Shown: positions 1 to 12,400, numbered from the stretch's first letter. The stretch: 64,000 bases of DNA from Apostichopus japonicus (GCF_037975245.1 NC_092578.1:3704001-3768000); one strand, 5' to 3'. Numbers and translations: made by a program. The notes: generated by a model not told the origin, from the sequence alone.

Positions 1-69
1 CTACCCTATATACATTTCGTTTGACTTGCAAATTATAACCAGTGAAGACAAAGCTGACGCTGAAGGATC

Positions 70-258
70 TTAAAGGAATTGCCCGATGAGAGAATCAAAA
101 TATTCTTCTGACAAATTTTTAACATATTCTGGCAGCAATTTTCCTAGATCATCATCATAAATAATAACCGTACCGACAATATAGTCCTGATGTGATACCC
201 TTACGCGTGTCACCGTTGGCAATTTCTTTGTGATTTTCTGGCTGACGTTACAATTATT
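70..258 (-). CDS. possible terminal coding exon of an unidentified gene
   Basis: On the minus strand a frame is open from about 258 down to a TAA at 72-70. The last 55 residues run from KITKKLPTVTRVRVSHQDY, through GTVIIYDDDLGKLLPEY, to DSLIGQFL before the stop. The mix of charged and hydrophobic residues looks protein-like and is not low complexity. Upstream in the same frame is a stop, so an exon start is required. AG dinucleotides giving an acceptor exist near 238-258, but their pyrimidine tracts are poor. I do not recognise a family. It could pair with the open segments at 777-1197. It could also be chance. Confidence 0.4.
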   Translation of the reverse strand, partial: NNCNVSQKITKKLPTVTRVRVSHQDYIVGTVIIYDDDLGKLLPEYVKNLSEEYFDSLIGQFL

Positions 259-776
259 ATAGTCACCACCGCCGCCTCTGTCACCACCATATCACCCCCT
301 CCCCTTACCCCAACCCCAGGGATTATGGGAAATGACACAGTGTAGATGTGGGCAGCTCGTTAGCTCTGTTAAATATGAATCGTCGGGTGTCTGGGAACAA
401 ACGGTATTTACATTCAAATATAAAGAGAAATGTCAGCAGTGTGTTACGTCAATTTAACATACCCAACCAATGAGAGCAACACATTCACTCCTTCGATTCT
501 TGTCTGCAATGCAAAGCAAACCTTCGTATTTTCACTGCAGCGTTTTAGATCCTGTCCCGGTCTTGTTCTCCACTCGCAAACAAGTCCATCCCATCAAGAC
601 TGCAAAGGTCTAAATATATCTACAACAACCACATCAATTTTGGGTTCATGTTGCCGCCAAATCCTAAATTGAGTAGCACCAAATTGATTACGTGTGCAGC
701 AAAGTTTCTACAGAAGTCGGTATCAGTCTCGACCGTCTGACATTTTGCCTGCCAGAGTAAATATATCACCATTGTT

Positions 777-1112
777 CTACCTTCTAGTTATATGTAATTC
801 TGCCTGGGTCAACAAGTACATCATTCGCGACTGCAACAAAAAAAAAACCAAACAACAAAGGCTGTGCGTTTCATAATAAAACTGCTCCTCTCCTTCTTTT
901 GTTTTTAAAGTAATCATCTTTAAGTTAAACTCAACATCCTCAATATTTATGATATCAATACTCATCAAACTGCAACAATTACTTTCATGTTCCATTTTGG
1001 GCAAATGAAGATCTATACCTATAAGCGTGGTTTCAATTTCTGTTGTTTTTTTTATCGCTAATCGTTTTCCGTTCACAACCACAACACTGCAGTCAGCAAA
1101 TTCTCTCAGTAG
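777..1112 (-). CDS. possible coding segment, unidentified, minus strand
   Basis: A frame open for 111 codons with no ATG at its head: it starts LLREFADCSVVVVNGKRLAI and continues through GIDLHLPKMEHESN and IINIEDVEFNLKM to KTKEGEEQFYYETHS. The last part (after about 870) reads through a T-rich tract ending in TTGTTGCAG near 826, which looks like an intron acceptor rather than coding sequence. The real exon, if any, probably ends before that. No good donor was found. A second open segment in another frame (1197-1093, starting MRRSLLEFPDLRTF) abuts it, which suggests either separate exons or a frameshifted pseudogene. Family not recognised. Confidence 0.35.
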   Translation of the reverse strand, partial: LLREFADCSVVVVNGKRLAIKKTTEIETTLIGIDLHLPKMEHESNCCSLMSIDIINIEDVEFNLKMITLKTKEGEEQFYYETHSLCCLVFFLLQSRMMYLLTQAELHITRR

Positions 1113-1197
1113 TCATGTGACTTGTTTGAATTCCACTCAGCATTATCTCTGTCTCAAAGGTCCTAAGATCTGGAAACTCTAAGAGAGACCGTCTCAT
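1093..1197 (-). CDS. possible short coding segment abutting the 777-1112 frame
   Basis: ATG at 1197-1195 opens 34 codons, MRRSLLEFPDLRTFETEIM and onward, to a TGA at 1095-1093. It overlaps the head of the neighbouring open segment in a different frame. The composition is protein-like, but the length is within chance expectation for this DNA. No function can be assigned. Confidence 0.25.
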   Translation of the reverse strand: MRRSLLEFPDLRTFETEIMLSGIQTSHMTTERIC

Positions 1198-1453
1198 GTC
1201 GTATGTACATACCATTGCTGACTTAAGAACTCGTTACGCAAGATCTTTTGTTCTTTAACATTCCTTAAGTTTCTTGCCGTTTATCCCGTCTTATTATTCT
1301 AGTTCACTGTAACCTGGTTCGTAGTGATGTGGGTACATGATGGGGTGGGCGAGGGTGTGGGCGCATGGGTCTCCTTTGCATTCTTAGTATATGTCAGTTC
1401 TTATTCCATCCTTTTTCTTAGTTTCCTTGCCCTTCGGGGACTTCTATAATACC

Positions 1454-1538
<85 letters not shown>

Positions 1539-4500
1539 GTATATTTATACGCTGCCAATTAGATCTATAATTGTGTCTACACGCAAGGTTGTTAGAAATA
1601 ACTACTATTTATTATTATTTGGGGGGGAGGGGGATTGAGAAGGAGGGGGTACACACAACTGGATCCGAGCCTGGTACTTTAGCCTGGATCCGCACCTGAT
1701 ACTTTAGCGGGAAAAAAGTGTTGATACTTTGTTTGCCAAATTCAGTTAATGGTGGTATTTAATGTCACCACATACGTTTACAATCCCGCAAAACAAAAAC
1801 AGACACAACTATTTAATTTTACAATTCAATTCAGTTTTGATTCAATAAATTATCGTAACAATCAAACCTTACTAAGATATCAGAATGCAATGGGTTTTTT
1901 TTATGGAGGACACCCTCCTGCCCCCCCCCGCCCCTCAGACCCACGAACATGGGCGTCAGCTTCATGAACATACCGTCTCTTTCTTTTCTTTTTAATTCTG
2001 GATCCGACCCTGCCTGCTGCAAAGCAACTCTTGTACGTTTTCTATAAAAAACAGAACCAAAATGAAGCATCATCATATATTTTTTTTTTGCAGTTATATA
2101 ATATGCATGACTAAACTGTGATTAAAAGGAAAGCGAAACTGATAAATGGATCTATTCCCTGGCATACGAGACAGATAAATCAAATTTATTACATAAATTT
2201 CCAAATAATATTAGAGGCGGAAGTCATTACCCACGAACTGTTTGATTCCCAGTCAAGACCTTATGTATCTTCTCTGCTGTCAACCCTAATCAGTAATCCG
2301 CAAAACAAAGTGCCATCTGCTGTGGTTTATTGGCAAGTTGTGTTTTCAATAGGTGTAAACAAACGACTATGCAGTTTTATAACTGGGATACTTAAGATTC
2401 ACAATCTCCATGTGGCGGAAGAATAAAGTATACAGTCCGGGGTGGGGGTAGGGGGTGGCTGAAACTTCGATGGGTACGTGACATTCATTTGAGGTCGAAA
2501 ACCACAAAATTATATCTCAAAACTTTTCCGACAAAATAGATCCTCTGCGCATTCCGAACCCCTATTCCAGAATTTTAATGTTTCCTAACAAAATAGGTCA
2601 CTTCTTTATTTACTTTAACGTTATTTTCAACAATATGAAACTTTCTATAAAAATGATTTTATTAAATTTTTCAATAAAGTAAAGTTTCAAACAACAATAC
2701 AGAAAAGGGAACTTTATAAATAACGACCAACCTTGAAAAGGCAACGTTCTACTAATAAAAAAGAGCACTTCTTATATATATATGTAATGGAGCACTCTTG
2801 ATGTTTTATCCCCACAGAACTGGGGACACCTGCACCCCTCCCCTCCCGGTTCCGCCGCTCCTGACAATATATCGCACCCCGTTTCATCAACTGACTATTA
2901 AGGTAGCATACGTCCATTAAAAGCCCCATTGACTTACACACTAAATCACAAAAGTAATGTGGTCTCTTAGTCTAGATAGAAGTTTTCACTAGCTACACGC
3001 TACCCATCACCGGATAGCTGACAAGTTGGCCTTTAATGGCACCATCAATTTTTTGTACCATGACCGCACAGATTTTTTGCTATTTTCGTCACTTGTAAAC
3101 AAATCTCTTCACTCAGTAGTAAACAATTTTCCTACGCTGCTCCTGGGAGGCCTATAAAGGGGTCTAAACTGGTCTCAATTGACCCAATTTTCTCACCACA
3201 TGTACTTCCATTCATGTTCTTCAACATGCAAGCCACAAAAAACTAGATCATGATTGATAACAAGTCAAAAAAAGATGTTCTCCTGCTGCTTTTTGGCACT
3301 TTTCCTGAGATAGGAGAACAATCGAGCGGATGGATATAGACTCTAATAGGAGTATGCCACCTTTACGTATATCTAATTGTGATCAATTGGCTTGCCATAG
3401 ATGGATGCAATGAACGATTGTCCCCGGTTTGTAAACCCTATTCTACGGAAGCGTGCAGGAGACAGAAAATGACGAAGATTATCAAGGCTCTATTTAACAC
3501 GTTCCAAAATCACGACAAGACTTTGAAAGTCATAAAGTAAAGTATGATATCGACTTATCCCTTTTTTTCTTATTCTATAGCTCCTTTCTTGTATATATTC
3601 GATGTCACCGCTATGGTAAATGCAACTTCGCAAAGTTAACCTTATAGAAACTTGTCAAAACAGAAACGTATAAATAAATCATCTCGCAGATTCATAATCT
3701 TTGACAATTTTATAAAGTTATTATTTTTACAGAAATATTACCAAATATCACCAACTAGATATGTTTATACATATTTAATTCCCCAGCGTTTCAGTGTTTT
3801 AAGCATGCGGTGATCTCAGTTAATACCGGAAATATCAGTTAAATCGATAGTAAGGTCTAAGACCTTCCGCGATCTGAATTTAAAGGTGCTATATACTCGG
3901 GTATATTGTACCCGTCTACCTCACTCACCCCCCCCCCCTCTCCCCTTAGCTTGCAATTAAGGCCCATAGACACAAAGCTATACCACGATTCAACATGTGA
4001 GTTACACAATTAAAGCTTCTTAAAAATTTCCTTGCGGCAAAATCTTTGTAAATTATTAGATTTCGTCAGTTTGACAATAACATTTAAACATTCGGCGGCG
4101 TTCAGTCTTCGGAGTATCATAAATGTTTCTTCATCTTATTGAAAATATGTCAACATACATCTTCGCCTCGCAATTTGAACTAATTTATGTAGTCCCAGCT
4201 GCTTGAAGATTTCATATGACCTTCGCTTATTAAAAAAACCCCACCCATCTGTAACAATTTAGTTGACTTTCCTATTGTAAGAGCATACAATAATACAACA
4301 ACAAATCCAAATTAACAAGGGAACCGATTTATTATGAAGGTCTACGCTTTGTAAAACCGAATAAAAAATAGGTAAGAAGAAAAACTGTAGAATGAATTTA
4401 TAAACAATTTACTTTATATAAACACTGCTAAAAATATGGAAACTGGCAATCAATTGCACTAATAGTTAAAGTGGCATTCTTGATACTTGTTATCGATAAA

Positions 4501-5299
4501 TTTAGGTGAAAAAGTTGATTTCAGACGAGATTTTACTTGATAAGTTATTGCTTTTTCTTGGTGAAGCAATTTCCTAATATGGTGAAATGTCAACAGTAAT
4601 GTGACCGATCCTAAATGTCGGAGAAGAGAGAAGAGCCCGACACACAAAAGTATCGACAGATACTGAAATAAGTACCACAGGCAAAACGGTTAAGGTACGG
4701 AAGAAAAACAATAAAGAACCATTGGTAAAATCTATGGAATACCCGTGCAAAGGGAGCCAAATTTTTACACTCTACACATTTGGCGCAAATTTATATTTGC
4801 AGTTAGTTTTTCTTCATTTTGCCAAAAGAGGCACATTCTAAGGACGGGGAGCCCATGTTGAAGTGGACTAGGAGGTAGGGGGGGGGGTGGGTGGGGATGA
4901 GGTAAAGAGAAGGGGTGGAGGGAGAAAGAAAACCGATTTCCAATTTGGGTATCTGTGGATAGTGTGTAAGTCAATGTAGAAAAGTATGATCATAATATTA
5001 TACTGTAGTGTAAAGTGTTCTCCTAAACCACCTAAACTTTCAAGACCTAACTAGTTCAGGACGGTTCTATCACAGTCATATCCAAAATGATGCTTCTAGA
5101 CTTGGTGAATGACAAGGGGACGGGGGAGGGTGGGGTGGTGAGGGAGGGAGGGATGCTGTAGGATGGAAACCACAACCAACATTACAGACACAAAGTGGTG
5201 ACATCTGAGAATAAAAATTTAATAATTTGTTATTTAAAACAAAGAAAATTAAAGCAAGGGCATGACAAGTGAGAAGGAGAGAACAATTGTGATATCAAC
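1198..5299. other. intergenic DNA, no supported gene
   Basis: AT-rich sequence with scattered poly-G and poly-C runs (3927-3937, 4878-4895, 5117-5152). Small reading frames here (for example 2118-2426 and 4459-4647) have AT-driven composition and no recognisable motif. Two tandem copies of a 25-bp segment beginning CTGGATCCG lie at about 1660-1707. The TA dinucleotide tract is listed separately. Confidence 0.6.
1459..1535. repeat. TA dinucleotide microsatellite
   Basis: About 77 bp of uninterrupted alternating T and A. Simple-sequence DNA, likely polymorphic in length. Confidence 0.97.
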
Positions 5300-6236
5300 A
5301 ATTTTTTTATTAGATTTTCATAAATAACTCATAATAGCACATACACAGGAGAGAAAGAGATACAGACAGTGTTTGAAAAACAAGTAAGCTAGATTCTGCA
5401 CATTGTATCCAACCGATATTTTATTTTATACTCACATCTAAGAGGAAGAATGAGCCAAAACGCAGAGATGTTGCATCTTACAATGGCATGGCCATTCATA
5501 TTTCATTGGTAGTAGTTCTTATGTTCAAATAACCAGTTTATAACTCCAAGTTGTCATGAAACCATGGAAATCTAACAAGTATAACCCACTCACAAATGTT
5601 TGTGATAACTATTGTACAAACTAAACCCCAAAACACTTCCATATTTTGTCTTCTTCGACATGGTTTTTTTTCTCTTTAAGTCTATATTCTCTGTAACACA
5701 ACTGTTTTACTATTTCACTGTCAACTACAAAATGAGAATAATTTTGTGATCAATACAACCATACTAACCACCTGGATGCAGGGCAAACTATCAACCATTA
5801 ACATAGAAGTACTGATTGTGATTCACGCAATACTGAGCACACCCACCCCCTGCAACTTTTGTAACCATAGCAACTGTTGACCGCTGCAGCGCTTCAGAGA
5901 GTTACATCCACCACAGATGTTAACACTTCACTCTGTTCCCACATTGTGAGAGTACCCCCTCACCAGAGTGTTTGTCCACACAAGCACTTCCTGACAGTCT
6001 TTCAAAATCATTCAGACATCCTCTTGCAACTTATATTCAGAATTTTCCTAAGTCATGAATATTCAAATGCTACCCCCACTCCGAGGGAATCCTTTCATCG
6101 TGTCGTGAGAAGAAATGATCCGCCTTGAGGATCCTCCACAGCTTGGATCCGACTCTGGGATCTTTCCACATCCTGCCTGAGTTTTTCCTGGTCAGAACAC
6201 ATCAGTTTTTTTAATGATGATTTCTTCACCCCAAAT
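5300..6236 (-). other. likely ino80c 3' UTR
   Basis: Downstream of the ino80c stop, read on the minus strand. AATAAA hexamers (TTTATT on plus) occur near 5421 and 5308 and are candidate polyadenylation signals. The exact end cannot be fixed from sequence. The small plus-strand reading frame at 5877-6128 overlaps this region and has no coding support. Confidence 0.4.
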
Positions 6237-9200
6237 TCAGGACACTTCTAAATTGGCCCTTCTGAGTGAAAGAAGACCGGACACCGTGTCTGATGGAAGG
6301 ATCCTCAGCTGGGCAAACTCTTGAGGGTTTGAGAAATGTAGCTTGGTTTGAGGATCTGTGTACTTTGCCTTGATAAAGAAATCAAAATTGACAGGAGAGC
6401 AAAATATGTCAAATCCCCTTTTCAATAGGGAAGATGCTCAGTGATATTTATTCAGTTTAACTACTGATGAACCTCAGCTGTTTTATAGTATAATTTCTCA
6501 AAACGATAGAAAGTGTTATAGCAAATACAAGCTAGACTGATAATAATGTTAACAGCTTACAACATATCCAAATTAATTTTGTGTATTCCTCAAGAAGTTT
6601 CCCAAATGTCATTTCAAGGGAACTTTGCAACATTTATCTGTAATTAATTTACCTTCTACTTACCTCAAACCCAGACAAGTCTGAATATTTCTTAGCTGGC
6701 TTAAAAGATGGTGGTGCATCTATAGTTCCATCTGAAAAATTAAATAATTTCAAAATATTATAAAAACAAACCGTAGTTGGTCTTGAAAATCTTTGTTACA
6801 TAAACAACCTCTGTTTGCTGTAAGTTTACACTGCAGTTTATTTCAATATCTGTTTATATATTGTTAGAGGTCACTTTAATTACTCCTCTTTTACAAATGC
6901 ACTGTTCTGGATGAATCTAACCACTGCAAATGTTTTAAAAAATGGTGTTATTCCCTCAATTCAACCTATTTAACCCTCCAATGCACAGAAAAGGGTCTAA
7001 TGCTAAGGCTACAGACAACTACAATAACATCTTTCATGTCAATTTGTCACGCATTTGACAGAAAGATAAGATTTTCACCAAATTTCCTCCATGAATATTG
7101 TCAATGAAATACACAGATTGTGCCCGAAGTAAATGTTGCATTACCACTCTCCCACCTCCCATCCCTCCTCCCCCCCCCCCCCCCCCCACACACACACACC
7201 CATCATATAAAACATTGTGACTATATGAAGATATTTATTTTATTTTATTTATTTATTTTTATTTTATATTTTCTGATTTTTTTTATTTTTTTACAATATG
7301 AAGATCTAAACTCACATGTGATATGGTCAGTATTGAGATTTGAAGTTCTCTCTGTTGTTAGGATCTGCTTCAAGGATTTCCAACTCTTGGTCTTCTTTGC
7401 CGAGTGACTTCTACCAAGGTGCTTCAAAGAAAATGGCAAAACATTGTAAGAAGGAATACTGTAATTTACAAATGGCTAGATTTAACCGCCTGATTTGATA
7501 ATGTAGTTTGCTACCATAGTAGACTCTGCAATCTGTGAAACATTGTAAGAAGGTATGTATGGAGTTAAATTTAACCCCCTGAGTTGGTAATGTAGTATGA
7601 TTCTGTTGTAGACTCTAGAATCTGTGAAGCATTGTAAGAAGGTACTGTATGTATGTAGTTAAATTTAACCACCTGAGTCGGTAATGTAGTTTGCTACCAT
7701 AGCAGATTCTAGAATCTGTGAAGCATTGTAAGAAGGTATGATGTAGTTAATTTAACCTCCTGAGTTGGTAATGTCATTTGCTACCCTAGTAGACTCTAAA
7801 ACCTGCAAAACATTGTAAGAGGGTATATACAGTGAAACCTGTGTTATCTAGACATGTCAGTGTCCAAAGCTGTCCACATATAAAAAAATACCCTGAATAA
7901 TCCAGGATTCTGACAATAGAAGTCAGGATAATCCCATGCTGTCTTATAGTACACTAAAAGCAAAACTACTTCATGGTTTCATTTCAATTGTCCAATCCTC
8001 TTGAAGTTCAACATTATTCATAACATCCAATGCACAGTAAACACCAATGGTGCCTATTAGTAGACTTCAAAGGCCTTGTTCGTGAAAAACTTGACACTGA
8101 AGAGTATTGGCAAGATACAAGGTTCCCTGAACCCAAACCGACTCATTACAGTTGTACACTTTACAGTTTAATGATAGTTTTATTAATAATAATTATGAAT
8201 AAAATTATCTTTCATTCAACACTTGTTATCAAGCTTCATGGAAGCAGACTTTGGATACCAGCATTTAAAACTTACCGTAAACTGTGGATTCTTAAAAGGA
8301 AAGGATTTCTTTGATTGTGGCTGGATGTCTTGAGGCATTCCATCGACAGACGACGGCACTGTCACAGTGGAGTTTCCATTGGACTCTTCTACGGATTGTT
8401 CGGGAGTGTCTGGAATGCTGGTAGTTGGTGGCACTTTACTCTGTACCACAGGTGATTCAATGGTGTTACTTTGTTCAGGAACATCCTCTGAAGTTGAAAC
8501 AGATGAAGGCTTCGCTGGCTTTGCATCTTTTGCACTCTCTTTGTTACCCTGAATAGCAAACCATATTGAAAAATGACATTTCCCTTCTTTTTTTGAATCC
8601 CTTGAATTTACCTGAATGCAAGTTTTTTTTCTAAACAAATTGATGTCGCAGTTGCAATCTGTTGTATCTTCTTCATATAAGATATTAACGAGGTAATAAT
8701 AACATCCAGGGTCAAAAATATCAACTACTATAATTAGGTTAAGCAGATGTGTTTATGAAACTGTCTTTGAGCAACTGACATAATGTGCTATGGTGATATA
8801 GAACAAAGAACCATACGATTATAATCGTATGGTTCTTCTATAAATATGTATTCAGTTACTCATCATAAGTTATATCTATAGAATGGTACTACATGCTATT
8901 GAACTATGAATGAACTAGTGTAGCCTAAGTTAGGAAGCTAGTTAAGTCAGGGACTGTTATTTCACTTTAGTACCAACAAATGTGGGTCCAACTTAGCCTA
9001 AGCCTAATATTGGTTTTAGGGCGCCAACCGAAGGCCTAACTTAGTCTAGGTTGGTACTACCGAAGTAACGTTTTGGCTTAGCATAAGCCTATTTGTAAGT
9101 TGTTTGTAGCGTAACTAGAAATACTATACCTACCCCTCCACCCCTCTTCTTTCTAGCGTTCGATAGGAATTCAAGTACTGGACTAGATGGCCTTTTGTTT

Positions 9201-9247
9201 CTTTTCGATGACCTTGTTGCTGGTTTTGGCTGATCTGTTGATGACAT
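6237..9247 (-). CDS. ino80c: INO80 complex subunit C (YL1 C-terminal domain protein), 5 exons
   Basis: Small subunit of the nuclear INO80 chromatin remodeller. Exons on the minus strand: 9247-9134, 8548-8276, 7421-7316, 6731-6664 and 6368-6237. All have GT-AG borders, phases join, and the sum is 693 nt (230 aa; the human protein is about 192). Residues 1-129 are a basic then Ser/Pro/Glu-rich, probably disordered region ending in KSFPFKNPQFT. SWKSLKQILTTER at 142-154 and IDAPPSFKPAKKYSD at 168-182 followed by YTDPQTKLHFSN at 190-201 are the conserved core. The IDAPPSFKPAKKYSD block is the signature of the YL1_C domain. The C-terminus LPSDTVSGLLSLRRA matches the family end. A second in-frame ATG at 9271 would add 8 residues; I chose 9247 because MSSTDQPK begins the basic segment, but the choice is open. 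The gene lies head-to-head with mettl2. The longer N-terminal region is the only departure from the human protein. Confidence 0.93.
7157..7199. repeat. poly-C tract followed by a CA run, ino80c intron 3
   Basis: A run of CTCC and then pure C of about 20 nt passes into ACACACACAC. Simple-sequence DNA within the intron. Confidence 0.85.
7441..7830. repeat. tandem repeat of about 90-97 bp in ino80c intron 2, four units plus a partial
   Basis: Units begin with CATTGTAAGAAGGTA near 7441, 7541, 7630, 7723 and 7811. Each continues through a TTTAACC..CCTGAGTTGGTAATGTAGT core and an AGACTCTAGAATCTGTGAA end. Units differ by substitutions and small indels. The array lies next to exon 3 (7316-7421). Each unit contains a splice-donor-like AAGGTA in plus orientation only, which is antisense to ino80c. 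Confidence 0.85.
8806..8837. repeat. perfect 32-bp palindrome in ino80c intron 1
   Basis: Two 14-nt arms (left arm AAGAACCATACGAT) flank a central TATA, giving an uninterrupted 32-nt inverted repeat with no loop. Symmetry stops at 8805/8838. It lies between exon 1 and exon 2 of ino80c, away from the splice sites. It could extrude as a cruciform, be a dimeric protein site, or be a recent foldback. Confidence 0.9.
8968..9059. repeat. short inverted-repeat segment in ino80c intron 1
   Basis: TAGTACCAAC at 8968-8977 is matched by its complement GTTGGTACTA at 9050-9059. The interior carries repeated CCTAA/TTAGG-like words in both orientations. This could be a degenerate short MITE of about 92 bp. 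No target-site duplication is evident. Confidence 0.45.
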
Positions 9248-9271
9248 TATGTTTTTTATTGAGGTGATCAT

Positions 9272-9464
9272 AAACCAAGCAAACGTTGTGGGACAAGGAA
9301 TAAACAGTGTACAACTTTAACCGAGGGTGTATAGTAATGTTACAGAACATCTGCGTTCGCAATGAAAAGCCATGACGTCTGATTCGTGTGCTGGCATTGG
9401 GAAATTGACAGCTAGGCTAGCCTATGACCTAAAAGTTAAAAAAAAGGGGTTGTGAAGATCCGAC
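9272..9464. promoter_or_regulatory. shared divergent promoter of ino80c and mettl2
   Basis: Only about 193-217 bp separate the start codons of two divergently transcribed housekeeping genes, so both 5' UTRs and core promoters must lie here or overlap the first exons. No TATA box stands at a sensible distance for either gene. A near-consensus CRE/ATF site TGACGTCT lies at 9373-9380. Transcription starts are not determinable from sequence. Confidence 0.7.
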
Positions 9465-12400
9465 ATGTCAAAATGGTTTAGGGTATTGTGTGTGCTAAAT
9501 GAAATAAAACAACTACAGAAGAGTTACAAGACAATTCGGTTAGTTTCTCATAATCTTCACGACGTCAACATGGCGAACCCTTCAACACTTGCGGGTATTA
9601 ACAAGACTCCCGATATTTCTGAAGAAGAAAGCAATGAAACAAAGAGAACACCCTTTGGAACTAGGTATCTTAATGATCCTGGAAAGGTTTTCGAGCATAA
9701 TGCCTGGTGAGAAGAACTGAATCGATAGGGTGAACAATATGTCACTTGTTGTCCATAAAGAAAATTCATTACCGCTAATAGATGGTACTGTGAGTAGTAC
9801 TTTCGCGAAATGTGTGTACATGTGATAATGATAGTGTGTACTTGGGAGTTGGGGTCTACTGTGCACTACTGCGTTTGACATCATCAAAACTGTAACAGTA
9901 TGGCTTGTAAGCAGGTGTTTGAAATTTGCATTTTCACTGTTTATGTCAAAGACACAGTGGTACCTTTAAGAAGTCACTCAAGAAGAACCTTGGCTCGAAA
10001 CCAAACTGCTTAACTGATACACTCTCAACCCTGCAGTTCCCTTGGAGACTGGTCACTGTGTGATCATTGTCAAATGTGTAAAACAAAACCCCTAGAAAGG
10101 GAATAGATACTACACATGTTCTTAGCAAATGGTAGTTTGAAATTGTTGAGCCCGTAGTGGACCCACATAGGCCTAGGCTAAACTTCGTAAAGCATTCCAT
10201 GTTTTTTTTCATTGCACATTACATTTTATGTACAGTATGTAGTTTAAACTACTGTAATGCCCTTTTTGTACATACAGTAGACTAGTTGTGCAATTTGTTC
10301 AGTATCAATGTGAAACACGATATTTGAAAAGCTGTTCAAAGATTGTACTTGCAATAATACCACATGTATTTGTATATGGAATTTTAAGTACTGGACAACA
10401 AGGAAGAAACATGAGCAGTATTCTTCAATTACTGCTTAAACAGGTTTACGAAAGGATGGATTTAGGATAACCTACGATCTGGATGAAAGAGGTCTGGATG
10501 TAATGGAGACTTTCCCATAATGCTAATTGATTTAAGTTCATATTTACCCTTAAAATTACTAACTTGCTGGTTTACATTGGTAAAATAATCTTGTTTGCTT
10601 CTCCAGGGATAACATGACATGGACAGAGGAGCAAATATCTGATGCTCAGAGGAAGATTGCAGAAAATTCACAAACACTCATAGATGATGATAAGCAAGGT
10701 ACTGTTGATAGTGTCAGTTAGTTACTTATCATTGTAAGCTGTATTTTCATTTTCGAAATCATTAAATGGTTCATGTATTTACATACTGCAGTTTCTGTTA
10801 TTTGCCTGTCCTTAGAAAGTTTCGTGATCATCCTTACAATCAGCCTTTTCATGACTGATTTTGGTAACTATTTTAATTATTCCCGAAGCTTGATCCCTGG
10901 TGATGATATAAGTTCCATCAGATATTAAATTATAAGTTTTGCTTTGTGTATTTATCAGTCAGTCTAGGCAAAACCTTGTCTCTTCCACAGAGGTGTATGA
11001 AAACGATGCTGACAAATTCTGGGACGAATTCTACTCGAAACATCAGAACAGATTTTTTAAAGACAGGCACTGGTTGTTCAAGGAATTTCCTGAACTTTCA
11101 ACCAAACCTTTATCAGCTGAGTCAGATGATAGCCAGGATGCTGCATCCAGGGAGCAAGAGAAAACAGAAAATGAATCGAGTAGGAAACAAAGAGATGAAG
11201 AGAGGAATCAAACCACATCAGGAGCAGAAGAAGGGACAGAGGTAGCATGCTCGGGTGATTCCATTAATACCAAGTCTTTCCCAGGGTCTCATTGTACAAG
11301 GAGGTATCTAGAGGTTGGATGTGGTGTAGGAAACACTGTGTTTCCAATTCTTCAGACAAACAAGTGGGTATTTTCCATAACTTTGGTGCTATTCCATTTG
11401 AGCATTTGGTTGAAAACTCATCTGTATACATTGTTGTAACAAGTCATGACAGGAGTACTGTAGCCAGATTTGGAAGGTGATTTGACTCAAGCATGTTTGT
11501 CATGTTTTCTCTATCATAGAGATAATACCAAAACTTGAGTCACCAAAATTACTGGGAATGACTCTGCTTGACCTTGAAACTAGAGTGTCTTGTTACATTT
11601 CTGTTTGTATTACTCCCACAGTTTAGTGTAGTGTGCTAAAATTGTAAGAAAAAGTAAATTACAAGGATGCATTAAACCTTCAAATTGTCTGGCAATACTG
11701 CAAGTGAACAATTTTCATGCTGGAAAATTGTAAAGAGTATTCAGAATAATGTTAAAGAAAGTCAAATTTTAATTGACACAATACAGTCTTTGGGTAGAAA
11801 TAACAGCTTTGTAGAATTCTGACCATAGGTGATCAACTTGTCTAGCTTATTGTTTGCAGATGTACTGTCCTCTATTTATAGCATATAACTATTCAAGTAC
11901 AGTATTCCATCGCCCACAGAATCTTCAGTGAAATATCTCTATTTTACTCCTCGTTAACAGCGATCCTGATCTATTTGTGTATTGCTGCGATTTTTCTCCT
12001 GTTGCGATTGACTTGGTCAAGTCTAATCCTGACTACAACCTGTCCAGGTGTTATGGCTTTGTGTTTGACATCACAGATCCCGAAGCTGAATTACCGTTTC
12101 CCGAGGGCAGTCTTGACATGATCATTCTCATTTTTGTGCTGTCAGCTGTCCATCCTGACAAGTAAGTCACTGACAAAGTATTGTTTGGTCAAACCAATAA
12201 AAAAAATGTGACCAGAGGTGAACCAAAAAAAGTACTGGGCAACTAATCTAGAAACTTGTGTCCACAAATTTGAAGATTATATTCATGATTAGGGTTTTTT
12301 ACTATACTGTCAACATTTTCAACAATTTATTATGGTGAGCCTTGCACAGAGTGGTAACTTAAATTAACATTATAACACATTATATCAGTCAGCCATGGAA

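Noticed and set aside
2118-2426. 102-codon plus-strand frame
   Set aside because: Composition follows the AT-rich DNA; there are no motifs or splice signals and no support from context.
11364-11439. Continuation of mettl2 exon 3 past 11363
   Set aside because: The conserved sequence breaks at the GTGGGT donor and resumes exactly in frame at 11961; the extra residues are intron.
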